Assembly: GCF_949987535.1 (NCBI RefSeq)
Contig: NC_080078.1
Coordinates: 48,634,207 to 48,698,206 of the forward strand
Length of the DNA: 64,000 nt
Direction of reading: 5' to 3'
From: Balaenoptera acutorostrata
Taxonomy: Eukaryota > Chordata > Mammalia > Artiodactyla > Balaenopteridae
Part shown: positions 1 through 11,874 of the stretch, piece after piece
Layout of the letters: every line of letters begins with the position of its first letter
Numbering within the stretch: the stretch's first letter is position 1
The notes under the pieces: model-generated
The model's input: the letters and a program-made list of their open reading frames with translations, nothing else
Databases searched by the model: none
Told to the model about the DNA's origin: nothing
Program-made: the position numbers and the translations under genes

Positions 1-479
1 CTTGACCTCTAACCCAGCTTCAGAGAGTATACTTAGAATCTTAAGGTTAAAAATCTGTCCCTACTGTGCTTCAGCTGACAGTCATCTGGGGCTCTGGCTC
101 AGTGGAGATCACCACCAGGCACTGGATCACCAATGATCTCTACATCTCAAATGATCTCTACCTTTCATTGTCTTCGAGCTATTTTGTAATTCTGTAAATT
201 GTAGAAAACAGATAATAATGCAAATGATTCTTGTCTGTGGAAATGCAAATAAATTATGTTCCCTTGAATGCAACTGATACTTTCCTATGGACAATTTGCA
301 TTTATTTGTAAATGCATTTCAGAGTTCCTTACTGTGTATACACGTGTGGTTCTTTAAATTCTCCTTTGAACCAGAGTTAAATAAAATTGTTGATAAATAT
401 TCAATTTATATTTGTATGAGTCATAATCTCATCTTTATAAAAACATTTCCCTCTAATAGACATTTTCATTTAGTTCTAG
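1..479. other. Unassigned intronic sequence
   Basis: AT-rich non-repetitive-looking sequence. No gene, RNA or recognisable repeat seen. The short open frame at 287-484 has no family resemblance. Confidence 0.5.
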
Positions 480-735
480 TTTAATTACTTAATACTTGTA
501 TAGCATTTACTATGTGCCAGCTGCTGTTCTAATGCTTACAAATATTACAGCCTATAATCCTCAGAACAAATCTACGTAGTACATATTACCACTATTCTCT
601 CCATGTAGATAAGGAAGCTGAGGCATACAAAAAGGAGGTCGATGGACCAAGTACACACAGCTGGTAAGTACAAACCTGGGATCGGAGCCCAGGTAGCCCG
701 TGCTCTTTACCAGCAAGCTAGGCAGGCTCTCATTT
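480..735 (-). repeat. MIR SINE relic
   Basis: The reverse-oriented MIR landmarks appear in order: 'ctatgtgccag..gctgttctaatgctta', 'cctcagaacaa', 'gaagctgaggcata', 'acacagctggtaagta', and a tRNA-derived end 'cccgtgctctttacc'. It is an ancient mammal-wide tRNA-derived SINE, heavily diverged. Confidence 0.8.
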
Positions 736-2435
736 ACCTATTTTATTATAATGCATCCAACTCTGAATGAGGTATCTGTTATTTAGATCCTCTCTCTCCC
801 TTTAGTTGCAAAATGCATCAATTTCACTCCCCCCAAAAAGCATTATTTACTTCTGCCCTAGAAAAAAAGAAGAATAATGTTTATTGAAGTGGTTACCATA
901 CTTTGCAAATAATACAAGGGCCTCCATGATTTCTCGCTACAATTTACAAAATTTCATAACATACAACACACGAGGCATTAGAGAACCACATAATAAAATC
1001 AAATTTGCACATATTAATCATGCATTTTATTTGTATTTTCTCTTTTTCGTTTATTTATGCAAAATCATCAAACTTGCTGATTCATTTGTCCCAACACCTA
1101 CTCTATTTGTACTGGGATTCAGTTTACTATTTAAATTTATGACCTTATTCTGAGTTCTGGCATTTATGTTACTATTTCACCTCTTTTTTAGGCATAAATA
1201 AACCACTTTAGAGATACTGATCCATTTTTATGTAGGAATATAATGCAATGCTATAGTAACAACAAAAGCAAATTTAATCAAATATACATTAACTCACTAA
1301 TAACATTAAAATACCTTAGGAGAAACAAACTTTGTTAACTGAATCTTAATTAAGATAAACTGACCAACATTCCCCTTGTTTTAAAAGCATAACCCTTAAG
1401 ACTATAATATTGATAATATAATACAATTTTCATAAAAATCATAGTTATATTTTACATTTCAAACTTTTAAAATATATTGAACAAAACTGCCTCATCACTT
1501 TTCCTCTGTAACTGCCAAATTACCTAAAGACCATTTGATATACAGCTAACAGATCATCACTGGGTCCTCTGACAGCTCAGAAGACTAAGATACTAGGAGA
1601 TATTCACATGAAGTGCCTAGAACACTTCAAATTCTTATGTTCCCTCATATTAACATCCTCTATATTTTAGCACCCATGGGCATGATAACAAAAAAGCCAC
1701 CAAGGGTGCCAATAAGTTGGCTGGTGATCCCACAACAAGGGCCCTATTTTGCCAGTTGACCTCTTTCATTCTGAGGATGCCAGTTAAAATCAGTTTGGTT
1801 TTAATCCAGCTCTGTATATACAAATGCAAATTAATATTCCCTCTCTCTAAAAATAAAACAAAAAAGTTAGTAGGAGACCATGCCACAAAAGTGGGAAAAA
1901 GAAAGAAAGAAAGCTCAAGCAAATTTCTATAGAAATCAGCATTTAAATTAAATTAAATTTATAATCAAGATGATCAGAAAAATATCTTTGGGTTCATTAC
2001 GAGGCTTTAAGAATATACAACGTGAGAACTAGAGGAACCCCAGGGATGCAGGCTGTGTTTCTGAGATTCTGTCTTGAAACCAGCCAGCCTGCTGATCTGC
2101 ACACCTCCATATCCTATCTGACCATGTCAGGCTAACAATCATCTTGCCACTATTCCAGATTCCTGTCTGTTTTGCCCTTCCAACTTAACAGCTCACTTCT
2201 TTCATTGGGCCAACATTTAATCCCCCTGCCTCTCTTCCTATTTCCAACTTCCACAGAGCTTCCATGGATGAAATTCTCAGCAACAAATTCCCTTTATTTT
2301 CAGTCCTGGGACTCCAAACTAACCCTGTCAGGGAAAGTCAAGGAAACCATTAGATAAAGCGCTCATATTTGGGTGAGACCTCACTTGAGCAGGGAGGCAG
2401 GAATCCAGGCATGATAGCCATGCTAACCAATGCAG
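736..2435. other. Unassigned intronic sequence
   Basis: About 1.7 kb of AT-rich DNA without a recognisable repeat or exon. The open frames at 1650-1932 overlap on both strands and show no protein-family features. Confidence 0.4.
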
Positions 2436-2439
2436 GAAA

Positions 2440-2862
2440 TATAAAGTCCAGCCAAGCTATGAACTCCACCCTCTAGCAGAATAATAAAGCATACACAAAT
2501 AACTTCAATACAGGGAAAAGTACTATAAATGCCATGAGAAAGACTTAAAGTACTTCGAGGTTCAGACAGAACATTCAACGAAGTTTTATTTGAGTGGAGA
2601 TATCCAAGCTGAGTTTTAAAGGATCAGGAAGAATACCAGAGGACAGTAGGATGGGATAAGAGTGAAAAGAGGAAGGGCATTCCTAAGTCAAAGGGGCAGA
2701 AAATAGAGTTTGCCTTGAGGAAAAGTAAAGATTCATCCATGATGAGAATATGGAAAGCACCACAAACTGGGGGTAGTGGCAGATGAGATCAGAACTATTC
2801 AGGTTTAAACCAGATGGTGGAAGGCCTTGGATGGTGGCTGTTTGGGATCCATTAAAGAAGTC
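2440..2862 (-). repeat. L2 LINE 3' region relic
   Basis: The plus strand reads as the reverse complement of L2: 'agtactataaatgcc', 'tgagtggagatatccaagctgagttttaaaggatc', 'gggcattcct' and 'ggtttaaac..ggaaggcc'. These match the antisense of the L2 3' part of ORF2 in order, with strong divergence. Confidence 0.65.
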
Positions 2863-3464
2863 ACAAATTGACAGCTTTTTCTTGAATTTAGCCCAAAGAT
2901 AAGATTTTCTTCAGCTTAAACAGTATCACTGTTTTTGCTTTTTTAACTGCATTTCAATTTTAGCATTCAATTAAATTTTAGCATTCAAAGTCAGGAAATT
3001 TCACATTAAAACTTAGATTTCCTAGTTCTCTTGAAAAATCAGAAGATCTGGAAATACTGATCCCACATCCTCTCATGATGTGTGAGTAGAGGCTACACCC
3101 TTTGAGAGGCATCCTTTGCTTTCCAATTTACAATTTACAGTATATTTGTTTATACCTAAACTAAGCTGGCCTCACCCAGTTACTTACCTGGCTGTCTCCC
3201 ACAGGCATTTGGGTGTTAGATTTCTTCAGGAGAGCTTCAAAAGATTAATGACTACAAATCCAAGGTAACTATTAAAAATCTATTTAAAATAGAAAATACT
3301 GAAATGGCATGAAAAAAAGAACATGAGACAAATTCCCATCAAATTAAAATAAATGTTTGCCTGTCAAACAATTAAACTGCAATCAAAACTTATATTGGGA
3401 TCTAAGATGCAGTAAAAACTCAGTAACTCAGAACGTGTTTCATAAACTGAGTCAAAAAGAATTC
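2863..3464. other. Unassigned intronic sequence
   Basis: No convincing repeat or gene. The short direct repeat 'tttagcattcaa' occurs twice at about 2960-2990, 20-odd bases apart. Confidence 0.4.
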
Positions 3465-3905
3465 CAAAGAATCGTACTTCCCTGTGTCTATGTCCTTGTA
3501 TAATACTCTTCCTCAATGACTGAGTTTTTCCATGTGATTTGCTTTGACCAATGGGGCATCAACAAATGTGACCCAAGCACTTAACAATTGCTTGCACATT
3601 TGTATTTGCCCTCTCTTGCTATGCCAAGACCACCATGTAACAAAGCCCAGGTTAGCCTATTGGTGAATAAGAGGCCACTGGGAGCAGAGACAAGCCATCC
3701 CAGCTGAGGCTCCCTAGACCAAACAGCTTGACAACTGCCAGCCAGACATGTGAGTGAGACTGTCCAGAACCATCTAGCCCCAGCCAATCCACCAGCTGAC
3801 TATAAAACCTCCTGATTAACCAGAGACTAATGAGCAATAATAAAAACAATGTTATTTTAAGCCACTAATTTTTGAAGGGTTTGTTGCACAGCAAAGCTAA
3901 CTGAT
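3465..3905 (+). repeat. MLT1-type LTR (ERVL-MaLR) relic
   Basis: The 3' half has the order expected of a MaLR solo LTR: 'ccatcccagctgaggc', 'agaccaa', 'gccagacatgtgagtgag', then 'aatgagcaataataaaaac..ttttaagccacta' (the polyadenylation region), and the terminal 'gtttgttgcacagcaaagctaactgata'. It is a non-coding ancient retroviral LTR. No internal genes are nearby. Confidence 0.75.
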
Positions 3906-3971
3906 AAGGAAAGGAGGAGAAGGAGGAGGAAGAGGGAGGGAGAGAAGAAAGAGGAGAGGAGCAAGAGGGGG
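3906..3971 (+). repeat. Purine-rich (GGA/GGAA) low-complexity tract
   Basis: About 66 bases almost entirely A and G, immediately after the LTR end. It is probably an expanded simple repeat. Confidence 0.85.
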
Positions 3972-4249
3972 CTTTGAAGAAGACAGCACAAAAATGAAGT
4001 TGCAAACACCTGGCATAACAGTTATTATGAGTTAGCCTAGGAGAGAGGGTCTTCTAGTGTAACATCTCCAACACCTGAAAGAACCGTAAGATTAGAGAAT
4101 GAATGGATATGCTTGAAGAGGGAGGAATGTGTGTGCAGGAGAGGGTGCAGGGTGCCCAGCATCATGTCTTTAAATAAGAACGAAAGATCCATTTGCATAC
4201 ATCCTAATTCCACCCTCCTTCCTAAAATGATACATTCAAATGTTTACCC

Positions 4250-4445
4250 ATTTATTCTAGATGGCCTGTTTCTCTATATTAACACTTTGAATCATAACAA
4301 CTCTATTGAGGTAACTTAAGGAAACTGAGGCACAAGGAAATTAAGCAACTAACTCGCCCAACATTTTACAACTGACAGAGACAAGATTTGAACCCTGGAA
4401 ATGTGGTTCTAGAATCCCTGTGTTTAACCACTGTGCAATATTCCC
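4250..4445 (-). repeat. MIR SINE relic
   Basis: Reverse MIR landmarks: 'cataacaactctattgaggtaact', 'gaaactgaggcacaagg', 'ttaagcaact..cgccca', 'ttgaaccctgg' and 'gtgtttaaccactgtgc'. Confidence 0.85.
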
Positions 4446-4965
4446 TCATAATAAGGATCAGTCTCACAAGGTTTAAAAAAAATTAGATCTATAAGTTCTT
4501 TAAATAAGGACACACTTCATTCATACAGGATTTTTTTTTAAAGTTTAATGTGACTATCCTTGAAGAATTGAGATGGGAGCTTAGGTGATAAAAAGGTGTG
4601 CTTTATCCTAATGACATATTCTGCTAAAAATCAATTTAGTTAAAAATTATGATATGACTACATAGTACGGCTCCTAGTTTAAAGCTTATATAAGAATAAT
4701 GCAACCTAATACTTAAAGTAACCTTGCATAAAAATCAATTAATTAAGTTCATAAGGTTATACTTCAAAGAAAGAGAGAATCAAATTTCTGCCCTTTTAGG
4801 AAATTTATGAAATCCTAATTTATAAAAATAGATAAATAAATTCTGGTTCAAATACAGAAATAATAGAAAAGAACTAAAAAATCAGAAAAACAGTAGCATA
4901 TTTAATTATGCCTCCTTTTTTACTATTTAAGTGTAATATTTTTCAGTGTGTAGGTTAAGATACTT
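4446..4965. other. Unassigned intronic sequence
   Basis: AT-rich sequence with no recognisable element. Confidence 0.4.
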
Positions 4966-4969
4966 TATG

Positions 4970-5172
4970 GATTATGAACTCAGTTTGATAGACTGCAACC
5001 AACTTTTTCACAAACTAATATAGAATAGAATTAAAATGTTACAGTGCATCACATATACTAATAAAAAGTATTGTTTTATGAAAATTTTGTTTCAATTACA
5101 TGCACATATTTATGGGTCATAATACATGTTTGTAACTGTGGATCTTGGGTAAATTTTTGAAAATTGTGAAAT
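4970..5172 (+). repeat. Non-autonomous DNA-transposon relic ('gggtcgcgac' type)
   Basis: It shares an ordered set of landmarks with a common mammalian MITE-like family: 'gaatagaattaaaatgtt', 'agtgcatcacatata', 'gttttatgaaaattttgtttca' and 'tatttatgggtca'. A second copy lies at 37105-37335. I cannot name the subfamily with confidence. Confidence 0.45.
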
Positions 5173-5174
5173 CA

Positions 5175-5684
5175 CTGTGTTTGTATTCATCTCTACACTC
5201 TGACACAAAAATGTTTTAAAATGTCATTTTGGTATTTTGTCATTTCACAAAAATGAACAAATTTTAAAGACTAAGTTTCAAAATACTACACAGTGAACAT
5301 TTCTATAAAATTTCTAGCATGCAGAAACAACGCCCAATTAATTCTAACATCTCAGGATTTTACAAGATCTGGCACAGAGGCAGGTATCTGGTAAATGCAC
5401 AATACAGAATTCATTGACCAATCGATTACTGACTGTGTTTATATTTAAGAGGACCTGGTGTGTTCCCTAGGGGTCAAAATCCACATAGTAAAGCCCATAA
5501 TAATGGACTTCTCTACAGTATCACATACAAAGGTATAACGAACACTCCGGTGCAATTTAAATGAAAAGTTGACATTTTCAGAGGCTATGATTTAACTTGT
5601 AATAGATACCTACATCTAAACAAAACAGGGGAAGGAGGGAGTTACAAGGAATAAATTAATGAAAAGAAAAAAACTGGAATTCCA
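5175..5684. other. Unassigned intronic sequence
   Basis: No gene or clear repeat seen. Confidence 0.4.
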
Positions 5685-5800
5685 CAGAATTTCTGAAAGA
5701 GACCTTGGAACTCTATAGATGAAGAAACCAAAGTCCTAAGAGGTTACATTACTTGCCCAAGTCACAGAACTAGTTAATAGCAGTCCAGTATTTCTCTCCC
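5685..5800 (-). repeat. MIR SINE fragment
   Basis: Core of a reverse MIR: 'agatgaagaaaccaaagtcc', 'gaggttacattacttgcccaagtcacagaactagttaa'. Confidence 0.75.
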
Positions 5801-5924
5801 TCCGTAATGATGACTCATACAGTTTGCATGCCATCCTGTAGTTTAATGTTATTTAAAAGAATATCTCTTTCTATTTGTGTTATAGCTATATATGTACCTG
5901 TAATATCCCCTCTTCTAAGAGTCA

Positions 5925-6131
5925 GTAAAGGATGGTGGTTAAAAAAAAAAGAACAAAAAAAACCTAGATTCTAGAAGCATTATTTCTAGATTTGAATCCC
6001 AGTTCTATTTACTAGCTGTGTGGCACTGACCAAATTTAACTTGTCTGGGCCTCAGTTGACTCACCTGTAAAATGGGGATACTCCCTATCTTATAAGGTTG
6101 TTGTGAGAATTAAATGAATTATGACATAGTG
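5925..6131 (+). repeat. MIR SINE, 5' part, split by an L1
   Basis: Forward MIR: 'gatggtggtt', 'tttgaatcccagttctatttactagctgtgtgg', 'ctgggcctcagt..ctcacctgtaaaatggggata', 'aggttgttgtgagaattaaatga'. The sequence stops at the L1 start and resumes at 11866 with the MIR 3' end. The pale A-run near 5941-5962 is a local insertion. Confidence 0.9.
6123..6131 (+). repeat. Left target-site duplication of the full-length L1
   Basis: The sequence gacatagtg precedes the L1 5' end and recurs at 11866-11874 after the poly-A. This is the signature of L1-mediated integration. The last G may instead belong to the L1, whose 5' end begins with a G-run. Confidence 0.85.
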
Positions 6132-6800
6132 GGGACCATCAAGATGGCGGAGGAGTAAGACGTGGAGATCACCTTCCTCCCCACAAATACATCATAAATA
6201 CATCTACATATGGAACAACTCCTACGGAACACCAACTGAACGCTGGCAGAAAACCTCAGACTTCCCAAAAGCCATGTGGCTGACAGGGTTTTTGTGCTCC
6301 AGTTAGGAGTCAGGCCTGTGCCTCTGAAGGGGGAGAGCCGAGTTCAGGACATTGGTCCGCCAAAGACCTCCCGGCTCCATGTAATATCAAATGGCGAAAG
6401 CTTTCCCAAAGATCTCCATCTCAACGCTAAGACTCAGCTCCACTCAACGACCAGCAAGCTACAGTGCTGGACACACCATGCCAAACAATTAGCAAGACAG
6501 GAACACATGCCCACCGATTAGCAGAGAGGCTGAGTAAAATCATAATAAGTTCACAGACACCCCAAAACACACCATCAGATGCAGTCCTGCCCACCAGAAA
6601 AACAAGATCCAGCCTCATCCATCAGAACATAGGCACCAGTCCCCTCCACCAGGAAGCCTACACAACCCACTGAACCAACCTTACCCACTGGAGACAGACA
6701 CCAAAACAACGGGAACTACGAACCTGCAGCCTGCGAAAAGGAGACCCCAAACAAACACAGTAAGTTAAGCAAAACGAGAAGACAGAGAAACAAACAGCAG
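6132..6800 (+). promoter_or_regulatory. L1 5' UTR / internal promoter
   Basis: About 670 bases of relatively GC-richer sequence before ORF1. It includes a YY1-type motif at its start (6140-6150). In L1s this region acts as an internal pol II promoter; activity here is inference only. The small open frames at 6276-6673 fall in this UTR and are not genes. Confidence 0.75.
6140..6150 (+). promoter_or_regulatory. YY1-type binding motif in the L1 5' UTR
   Basis: The sequence caagatggcgg matches the YY1 consensus and lies about 9 bases from the L1 5' end. YY1 sits at a similar place in human L1, where it directs accurate initiation. Confidence 0.7.
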
Positions 6801-7610
6801 ATGAAGGAGCAAGGTAAAAACCCACCAGACAAAACAAATGAAGAAGGAATAGGCACTCTACCTGAAAAAGAATTCAGAGTAATGATACTAAAGATAATCC
6901 AAAATCTTAGAAATAGAATGGAGAAAATACAAGAAACGTTTAACAAGGACCTAGAAGAACTAAAGAGCAAACAAACAATGATGAACAACACAATAAATGA
7001 AATTAAAAATTTTCTAGAAGGAATCAATAGCAGAATAACTGATGCAGAAGAGCGGATAAGTGACCTGGAAGATAAAATAGTGGGAATAACTACCGCAGAC
7101 CAAAATAAGGAAAAAAGAATGAAAAGAATTGCTGACAGTCTCAGAGACCTCTGGGACAACATTAAACATACCAACATTCGAATTATAGAGGTCCCAGATG
7201 AAGAAGAGAAAAAGAAAGGGACTGAGAAAATATTTGAAGAGACTATAGTTGAAAACTTCCTTAACATGGGAAAGGAAATAGTCAATCAAGTCCAGAAAGC
7301 ACTGAGTCCCATACAGGATAAATCCAAGGAGAAACATGCCAAGACACATATTAATCAAACTATAATAAATTAAATACAAAGCAAAAATATTAAAGCAGCA
7401 AGGGAAAAGCAACAAGTAACATACAAGGGAATCCCCATAAGGTTAATAGCTGATCTTTCAGCAGAAACTCTGCAAGCCAGAAGGGAATGGCAGGACATAC
7501 TTAAAGTGATGAAAGGGAAAAACCTACACCAAGATTACTCTACCCAGCAAGGATCTCATTCAGATTCAACGGAGAAATTAAAACCTTTACAGACAAGCAA
7601 AAGCTAAAAG
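6801..7610 (+). pseudogene. L1 ORF1 (nucleic-acid chaperone), truncated
   Basis: The open part (6801-7373, 190 codons) has an N-terminal leader and a long heptad-type coiled coil (about residues 30-110, e.g. ITDAEERISDLEDKI), then the start of the RRM-like domain (NIRIIEVPDEEE, about residues 145-156). A premature stop at 7371-7373 removes the C-terminal domain. Its remains continue to about 7600, still recognisable as 'ADLSAETLQARREWQD' in another frame. ORF1p normally trimerises and coats L1 RNA. Without the RRM end and C-terminal domain this copy would not work. Confidence 0.85.
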
Positions 7611-7734
7611 AATTCAGCACCATCAAACCAGCTTTATAACAAATGCTAAAGGAACTCCTCTAGGCAGAAAACACAAGAGAAGGAAAAGACCTACAATAAC
7701 AAACCCAAAACAATTAAGAAAATGGTAATGGGAA

Positions 7735-10700
7735 CATACATATTGATAACTACCTTAAATGTAAATGCATTCAATGCTCTAACCAAAAGACACAGACTGG
7801 CTGAATGGATACAAAAAACAAGACCCATATATATGCTGTCTACAAGAGACCCACTTCAGACCTAGGGACACATACAGACTGAAAGTGAGGGGATGCAAAA
7901 AGATATTCCATGCAAATGGAAATCAAAAGAAAGCTAGAGTAGCAATTCTCATATCAGACAAAATAGACTTTAAAATAAAGACTATTACAAGAGACAAAGA
8001 AGGACACTACATAATGATCAAGGAATCAGTCCAAGAAGAAGATATAACAATTGTAAATACATATGCACCCAACATAGGAGCACCTCAATACATAAGGCAG
8101 ATGCTAACAGCCATAAAAGGGGAAATCGACAGTAACACAAAAATATTAGGGGACTTTAACACCCCACTTTCACCAATGGACAGATCATCCAAATGAAAAT
8201 AAATAAGGAAACACAAGCTTTAGCTGATACATTAAACAAGATGGACTTAATTGATATTTATAGGACAGTCCATCCAAAAACAACAGAATACACTTTCTTC
8301 TCAAGTGCTCATGGAACATTCTCCAGGATCGATTATATCTTGGGTCACAAATCAAACCTTGGTAAGTTTAAGAAAATTGAAATCCTATCAAGTATCTTTT
8401 CCGACCACAATGCTATTAAGACTAGATATCAATTACAGGAAAAAAACTGTAAAACGTCCAAACACATGGAGGCTAAACAATACACTACTAAATAACCAAG
8501 AGATCACTGAAGAAATCAAAGAGGAAATTAAAAAATACCTAGAAACAAAGGACAATGAAAACACGACGACCCAAAACCTATAGGATGCAGCAGAACCTGT
8601 TCTAAGAGGGAAGTTTACAGCAATACAACCTTACCTCAAGAAACAAGAAAAAGCTCATATAAACAACCTAAACTTAAACCAAAAGCAATTAGAGAAAGAA
8701 AAACAAAATACCCCCAGAGTTAGAAGGCGGAAAGAAATCATGAAGATCAGATCAGAAATAAATGAAAAAGAAATGAAGGAAACAATAGCAAAGATCAATA
8801 AAACTAAAAGCTGGTTCTTTGAGAAGATAAAAAAAAATGGATAAAACATTAGCCAGACTCATCAAAAAAAAAGGGAGAACACTCAAATCAATAGAATTAG
8901 AAATGAGAAAGGAGAAGTAACAACTGACACTGCAGAAATACAAACGATCATGAGAGATTACTACAAGCAACTCTATGCCAATAAAATGGACGACGTGGAA
9001 GAAATGGACAAATTCTTAGAAAAGCACAACCTCCCAAGACTGAATCTGCAAGAAATAGAAAATATAAACAGACCAATCACAAGCACTGAAATTGAAACTG
9101 TGATTAAAAATCTTCCAACAAACAAAAGCCCAGGAACAGAGGGCTTCACAGGCGACTTCTATCAAACATTTAGAGAAGAGCAAACACCTATCTTTCTCAA
9201 ACTCTTCCAAAATATTGCAGAGGGAGGAACACTCCCAAACTCATTCTACGAGGCCACCATCACCCAGATACCAAAACCAGACAAAGATGTCACAAAGAAA
9301 GAAAACTACAGGCCAATATCACTAATGAACACAGATGCAAAAATCCTCAACAAAATACTAGCAAACAGAATCCAACAGCACATTAAAAGGATCATACACC
9401 ATGATGAAGTGGGGTTTATCTCAGGAATGCAAGCATTCTTCAATACACGCAAATCAATCAATGTGATAAACCAAATTAACAAATTGAAGGAGAAAAACCA
9501 TATGATCATCTCAATAGATGCAGAAAAAGCTTTCAACAAAATTCAACACCCATTTAGCATAAAAACCCTCCAGAAAGTAGGCAGAGAGGGAACTTACTTT
9601 AACATAATAAAGGCCATATATGACAAACCCACAGCAAACATCATTCTCAGTGGTGAAAGACTGAAAGCATTTCCCCTAAGATCAGGAAGAATACAAGGTT
9701 GTCCACTCTCACCACTATTATTCAACATAGTTTTGGAAGTTTTAGCCACAGCAATCAGAGAAGAAGAAATAAAGGTAATCCAAATCGGAAAGAAGTAAAG
9801 CTGTCACTGTTTGCAGATGAAATGATACTATACATAGAGAATCCCAAAGATGCTACCAGAAAACTACTTGAGCTAATCAATGAATTTGGTAAAGTAGCAG
9901 GATACAAAATTAATGCACAGAAATCTCTTGCATTCCTATACACCAATGACGAAAAATCTGAAAGAGAAATTAAGGAAACACTCTCATTTACCATTTCAAC
10001 AAAAAGAAAAGAGACAAAAGACCTGTATGCAGAAAACTATAAGACACTGATGAAAGAAATTAAAGATGATACCAACAGATGGAGAGATATACTATGTTCT
10101 TGGATTGGAAGAATCAACATTGTGAAAATGACTCTACTACCCAAAGCAATCTACAGATTCAATGCAATCCCTATCAAACTACCAATGGCATTTTTCACAG
10201 AACTAGAACAAAAAATTTCACAATTTGCATGGAAACACAAAAGACCCCGAATAACCAAAGCAATCTTGAGAAAGAAAAACGGAGCTGGAGGAATGAGGCT
10301 CCCTGACTTCAGACTACACTACAAAGCTACAGTAATCCAGACAGTATGATACTGGCACAAAAACAGAAATATAGATCAATGGAACAGGATAGAAAGCCCA
10401 GAGATAAACCTGCACACATATGGTCACCTTATCTTTGATAAAGGAGGCAAGAACATACAATGGAGAAAAGACAGCCTCTTCAATAAGTGGTGCTGGGAAA
10501 ACTGGACAGCTACATGTAAAAGAATGAAATTAGAACACTCCCTAACACCATACACAAAAATAAACTCAAAATGGATTAAAGACCTAAATGTAAGGCCAGA
10601 CACTATAAAACTCTTAGAGGAAAACACAGGCAGAACACTCTATGACATAAATCACAGCAAGATCCTTTTTGACCCACCTCCTAGAGAAATGGAAATAAAA

Positions 10701-11500
10701 ACAAAAATAAACAAATGGGACCTAATGAAACTTAAAAGCTTTTGCACAGCAAAGGAGACCATAAACAAGACCAAAAGACAACCCTCAGAATGGGAGAAAA
10801 TATTTGCAAATGAAGCAACTGACAAAGGATTAATCTCCAAGATTTATAAGCAGCTCATGCAGCTCAATAACAAAAAAACAAACAACCCAATCCAAAAATG
10901 GGCAGAAGACCTAAATAGACATTTCTCCAAAGAAAATATACAGATTTCCAACAAACACATGAAAGGATGCTCAACATCACTAATTAGAGAAATGCAAATC
11001 AAAACTACAATGAGGTATCACCTCACACCAGTCAGAATGGCCATCATCAAATAATCTACAAACAATAAATGCTGGAGAGGGTGTACAGAAAAGGGAACCC
11101 TCTTGCACTGTTGGTGGGAATGTGAATTGATAGAGCCACTATGGAGAACAGTATGGAGGTTCCTTAAAGAACTAAAAATAGAACTACCATATGACCCAGC
11201 AATCCCACTACTGGGCATATACCCTGAGAAAACCATAATTCAATAATAGTCATGTACCACAATGTTCATTGCAGCTCTATTTACAATAGCCAGGACATGG
11301 AAGCAACCTCAGTGTCCATCGACAGATGAATGGATAAAGAAGATGTGGCACATATATGCAATGGAATATTACCCAGTCATAAGAAACGAAATTGAGTTAT
11401 TTGTAGTGAGGTAGATGGACCTAGAGTCTGACCTACAGAGTGAAGTAAGTCAGAAAGAGAAAAACAAATACTGTATGCTAACACATATGTATGGAATCTT
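7735..11500 (+). pseudogene. L1 ORF2 (endonuclease and reverse transcriptase), disrupted
   Basis: Blocks of ORF2 survive in shifting frames. The AP-type endonuclease lies at about 7745-8420, with GDFNT (8151-8165) and SDHNA present. The RT lies at about 8950-10200, with IDAEKAF at about 9514 (motif A) and [10 protein letters not shown] at about 9694. The YADD-type box reads FADE at 9810-9821 instead of FADD. The C-terminal region with the cysteine-rich segment runs to about 11500. Lesions seen are a frameshift near 8190, an amber codon at 8581-8583 where Trp is expected, a frameshift near 9770-9798, an apparent in-frame loss of about 12 codons near 10007, and TGA at 10347-10349 replacing Trp. 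The protein would be non-functional. Confidence 0.9.
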
Positions 11501-11865
11501 AAAAAAAAATGGTTCTGATGAACCTAGGGGCATGACAGGAATAAAGATGCAGACATAGAGAATGGGCTTGTGGACACAGGGAGTGGGAAGGGTAAGCGGG
11601 GATGAAGTGAGAGAGTGGCACTGACATATATACACTACCAAATGTAAAATAGATAGCTAGTGGGAAGCAGCTGCATAGCACAGGGAGATCAGCTTGGTGT
11701 TTTGTGACCACCTAGAGGGGTGGGATAAGGAGGGTGGGAGGGATACGCAAGAGGGAGTAGATATAGGGATATATGTATATGTATAGCTGATTCACTTTGT
11801 TATAAAGAAGAGCCTAGCACACCATTGTAAAGCAATTATACTCCAATAAAGATGTTAAAAAAAAA
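11501..11865 (+). other. L1 3' UTR with poly-A signal
   Basis: The purine-rich 3' UTR contains a G-quadruplex motif at 11579-11601, the 'gggaagcagctgcatagcacaggga' region, 'gattcactttgttataaag', and AATAAA at 11845-11850 followed by a short A-run ending at 11865. Confidence 0.85.
11579..11601 (+). other. Potential G-quadruplex in the L1 3' UTR
   Basis: Four G-runs (GGG, GGG, GGG, GGGG) with loops agt, aa and taagc fit the G3+N1-7 pattern. Equivalent motifs occur in the other two L1 3' ends of this family in the window. Confidence 0.7.
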
Positions 11866-11874
11866 GACATAGTG
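11866..11874 (+). repeat. Right target-site duplication of the full-length L1
   Basis: Second copy of gacatagtg, directly after the poly-A run. Confidence 0.85.

Larger units (their letters stand above)
6132..11865 (+). mobile_element. Near-full-length LINE-1 retrotransposon, inactive
   Basis: About 5.7 kb running 5' UTR, ORF1, ORF2, 3' UTR, AATAAA and poly-A, bounded by a 9-bp duplication. It starts with 'gggaccatcaagatggcgg', carries the coiled-coil ORF1 and the endonuclease/RT ORF2, and ends with the purine-rich 3' UTR and 'ccaataaagatgttaaa'. The type is that of cetacean L1s. Both ORFs are broken by stops and indels, so the element cannot retrotranspose on its own. It sits antisense to MACROD2 inside an intron. 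The relatively low divergence, intact ends and clean duplication suggest insertion well after the MIR and L2 elements around it. Confidence 0.95.

Noticed and set aside
3906..3971. A regulatory purine tract or triplex-forming site
   Set aside because: It is plain GGA-type low complexity at the end of an LTR. Nothing else supports a function.
6716..7415. Minus-strand open frames of 189 and 133 codons
   Set aside because: They are the antisense of L1 ORF1. The hydrophobic Ser/Leu/Phe composition is the usual mirror of an A-rich Lys/Glu coding strand.
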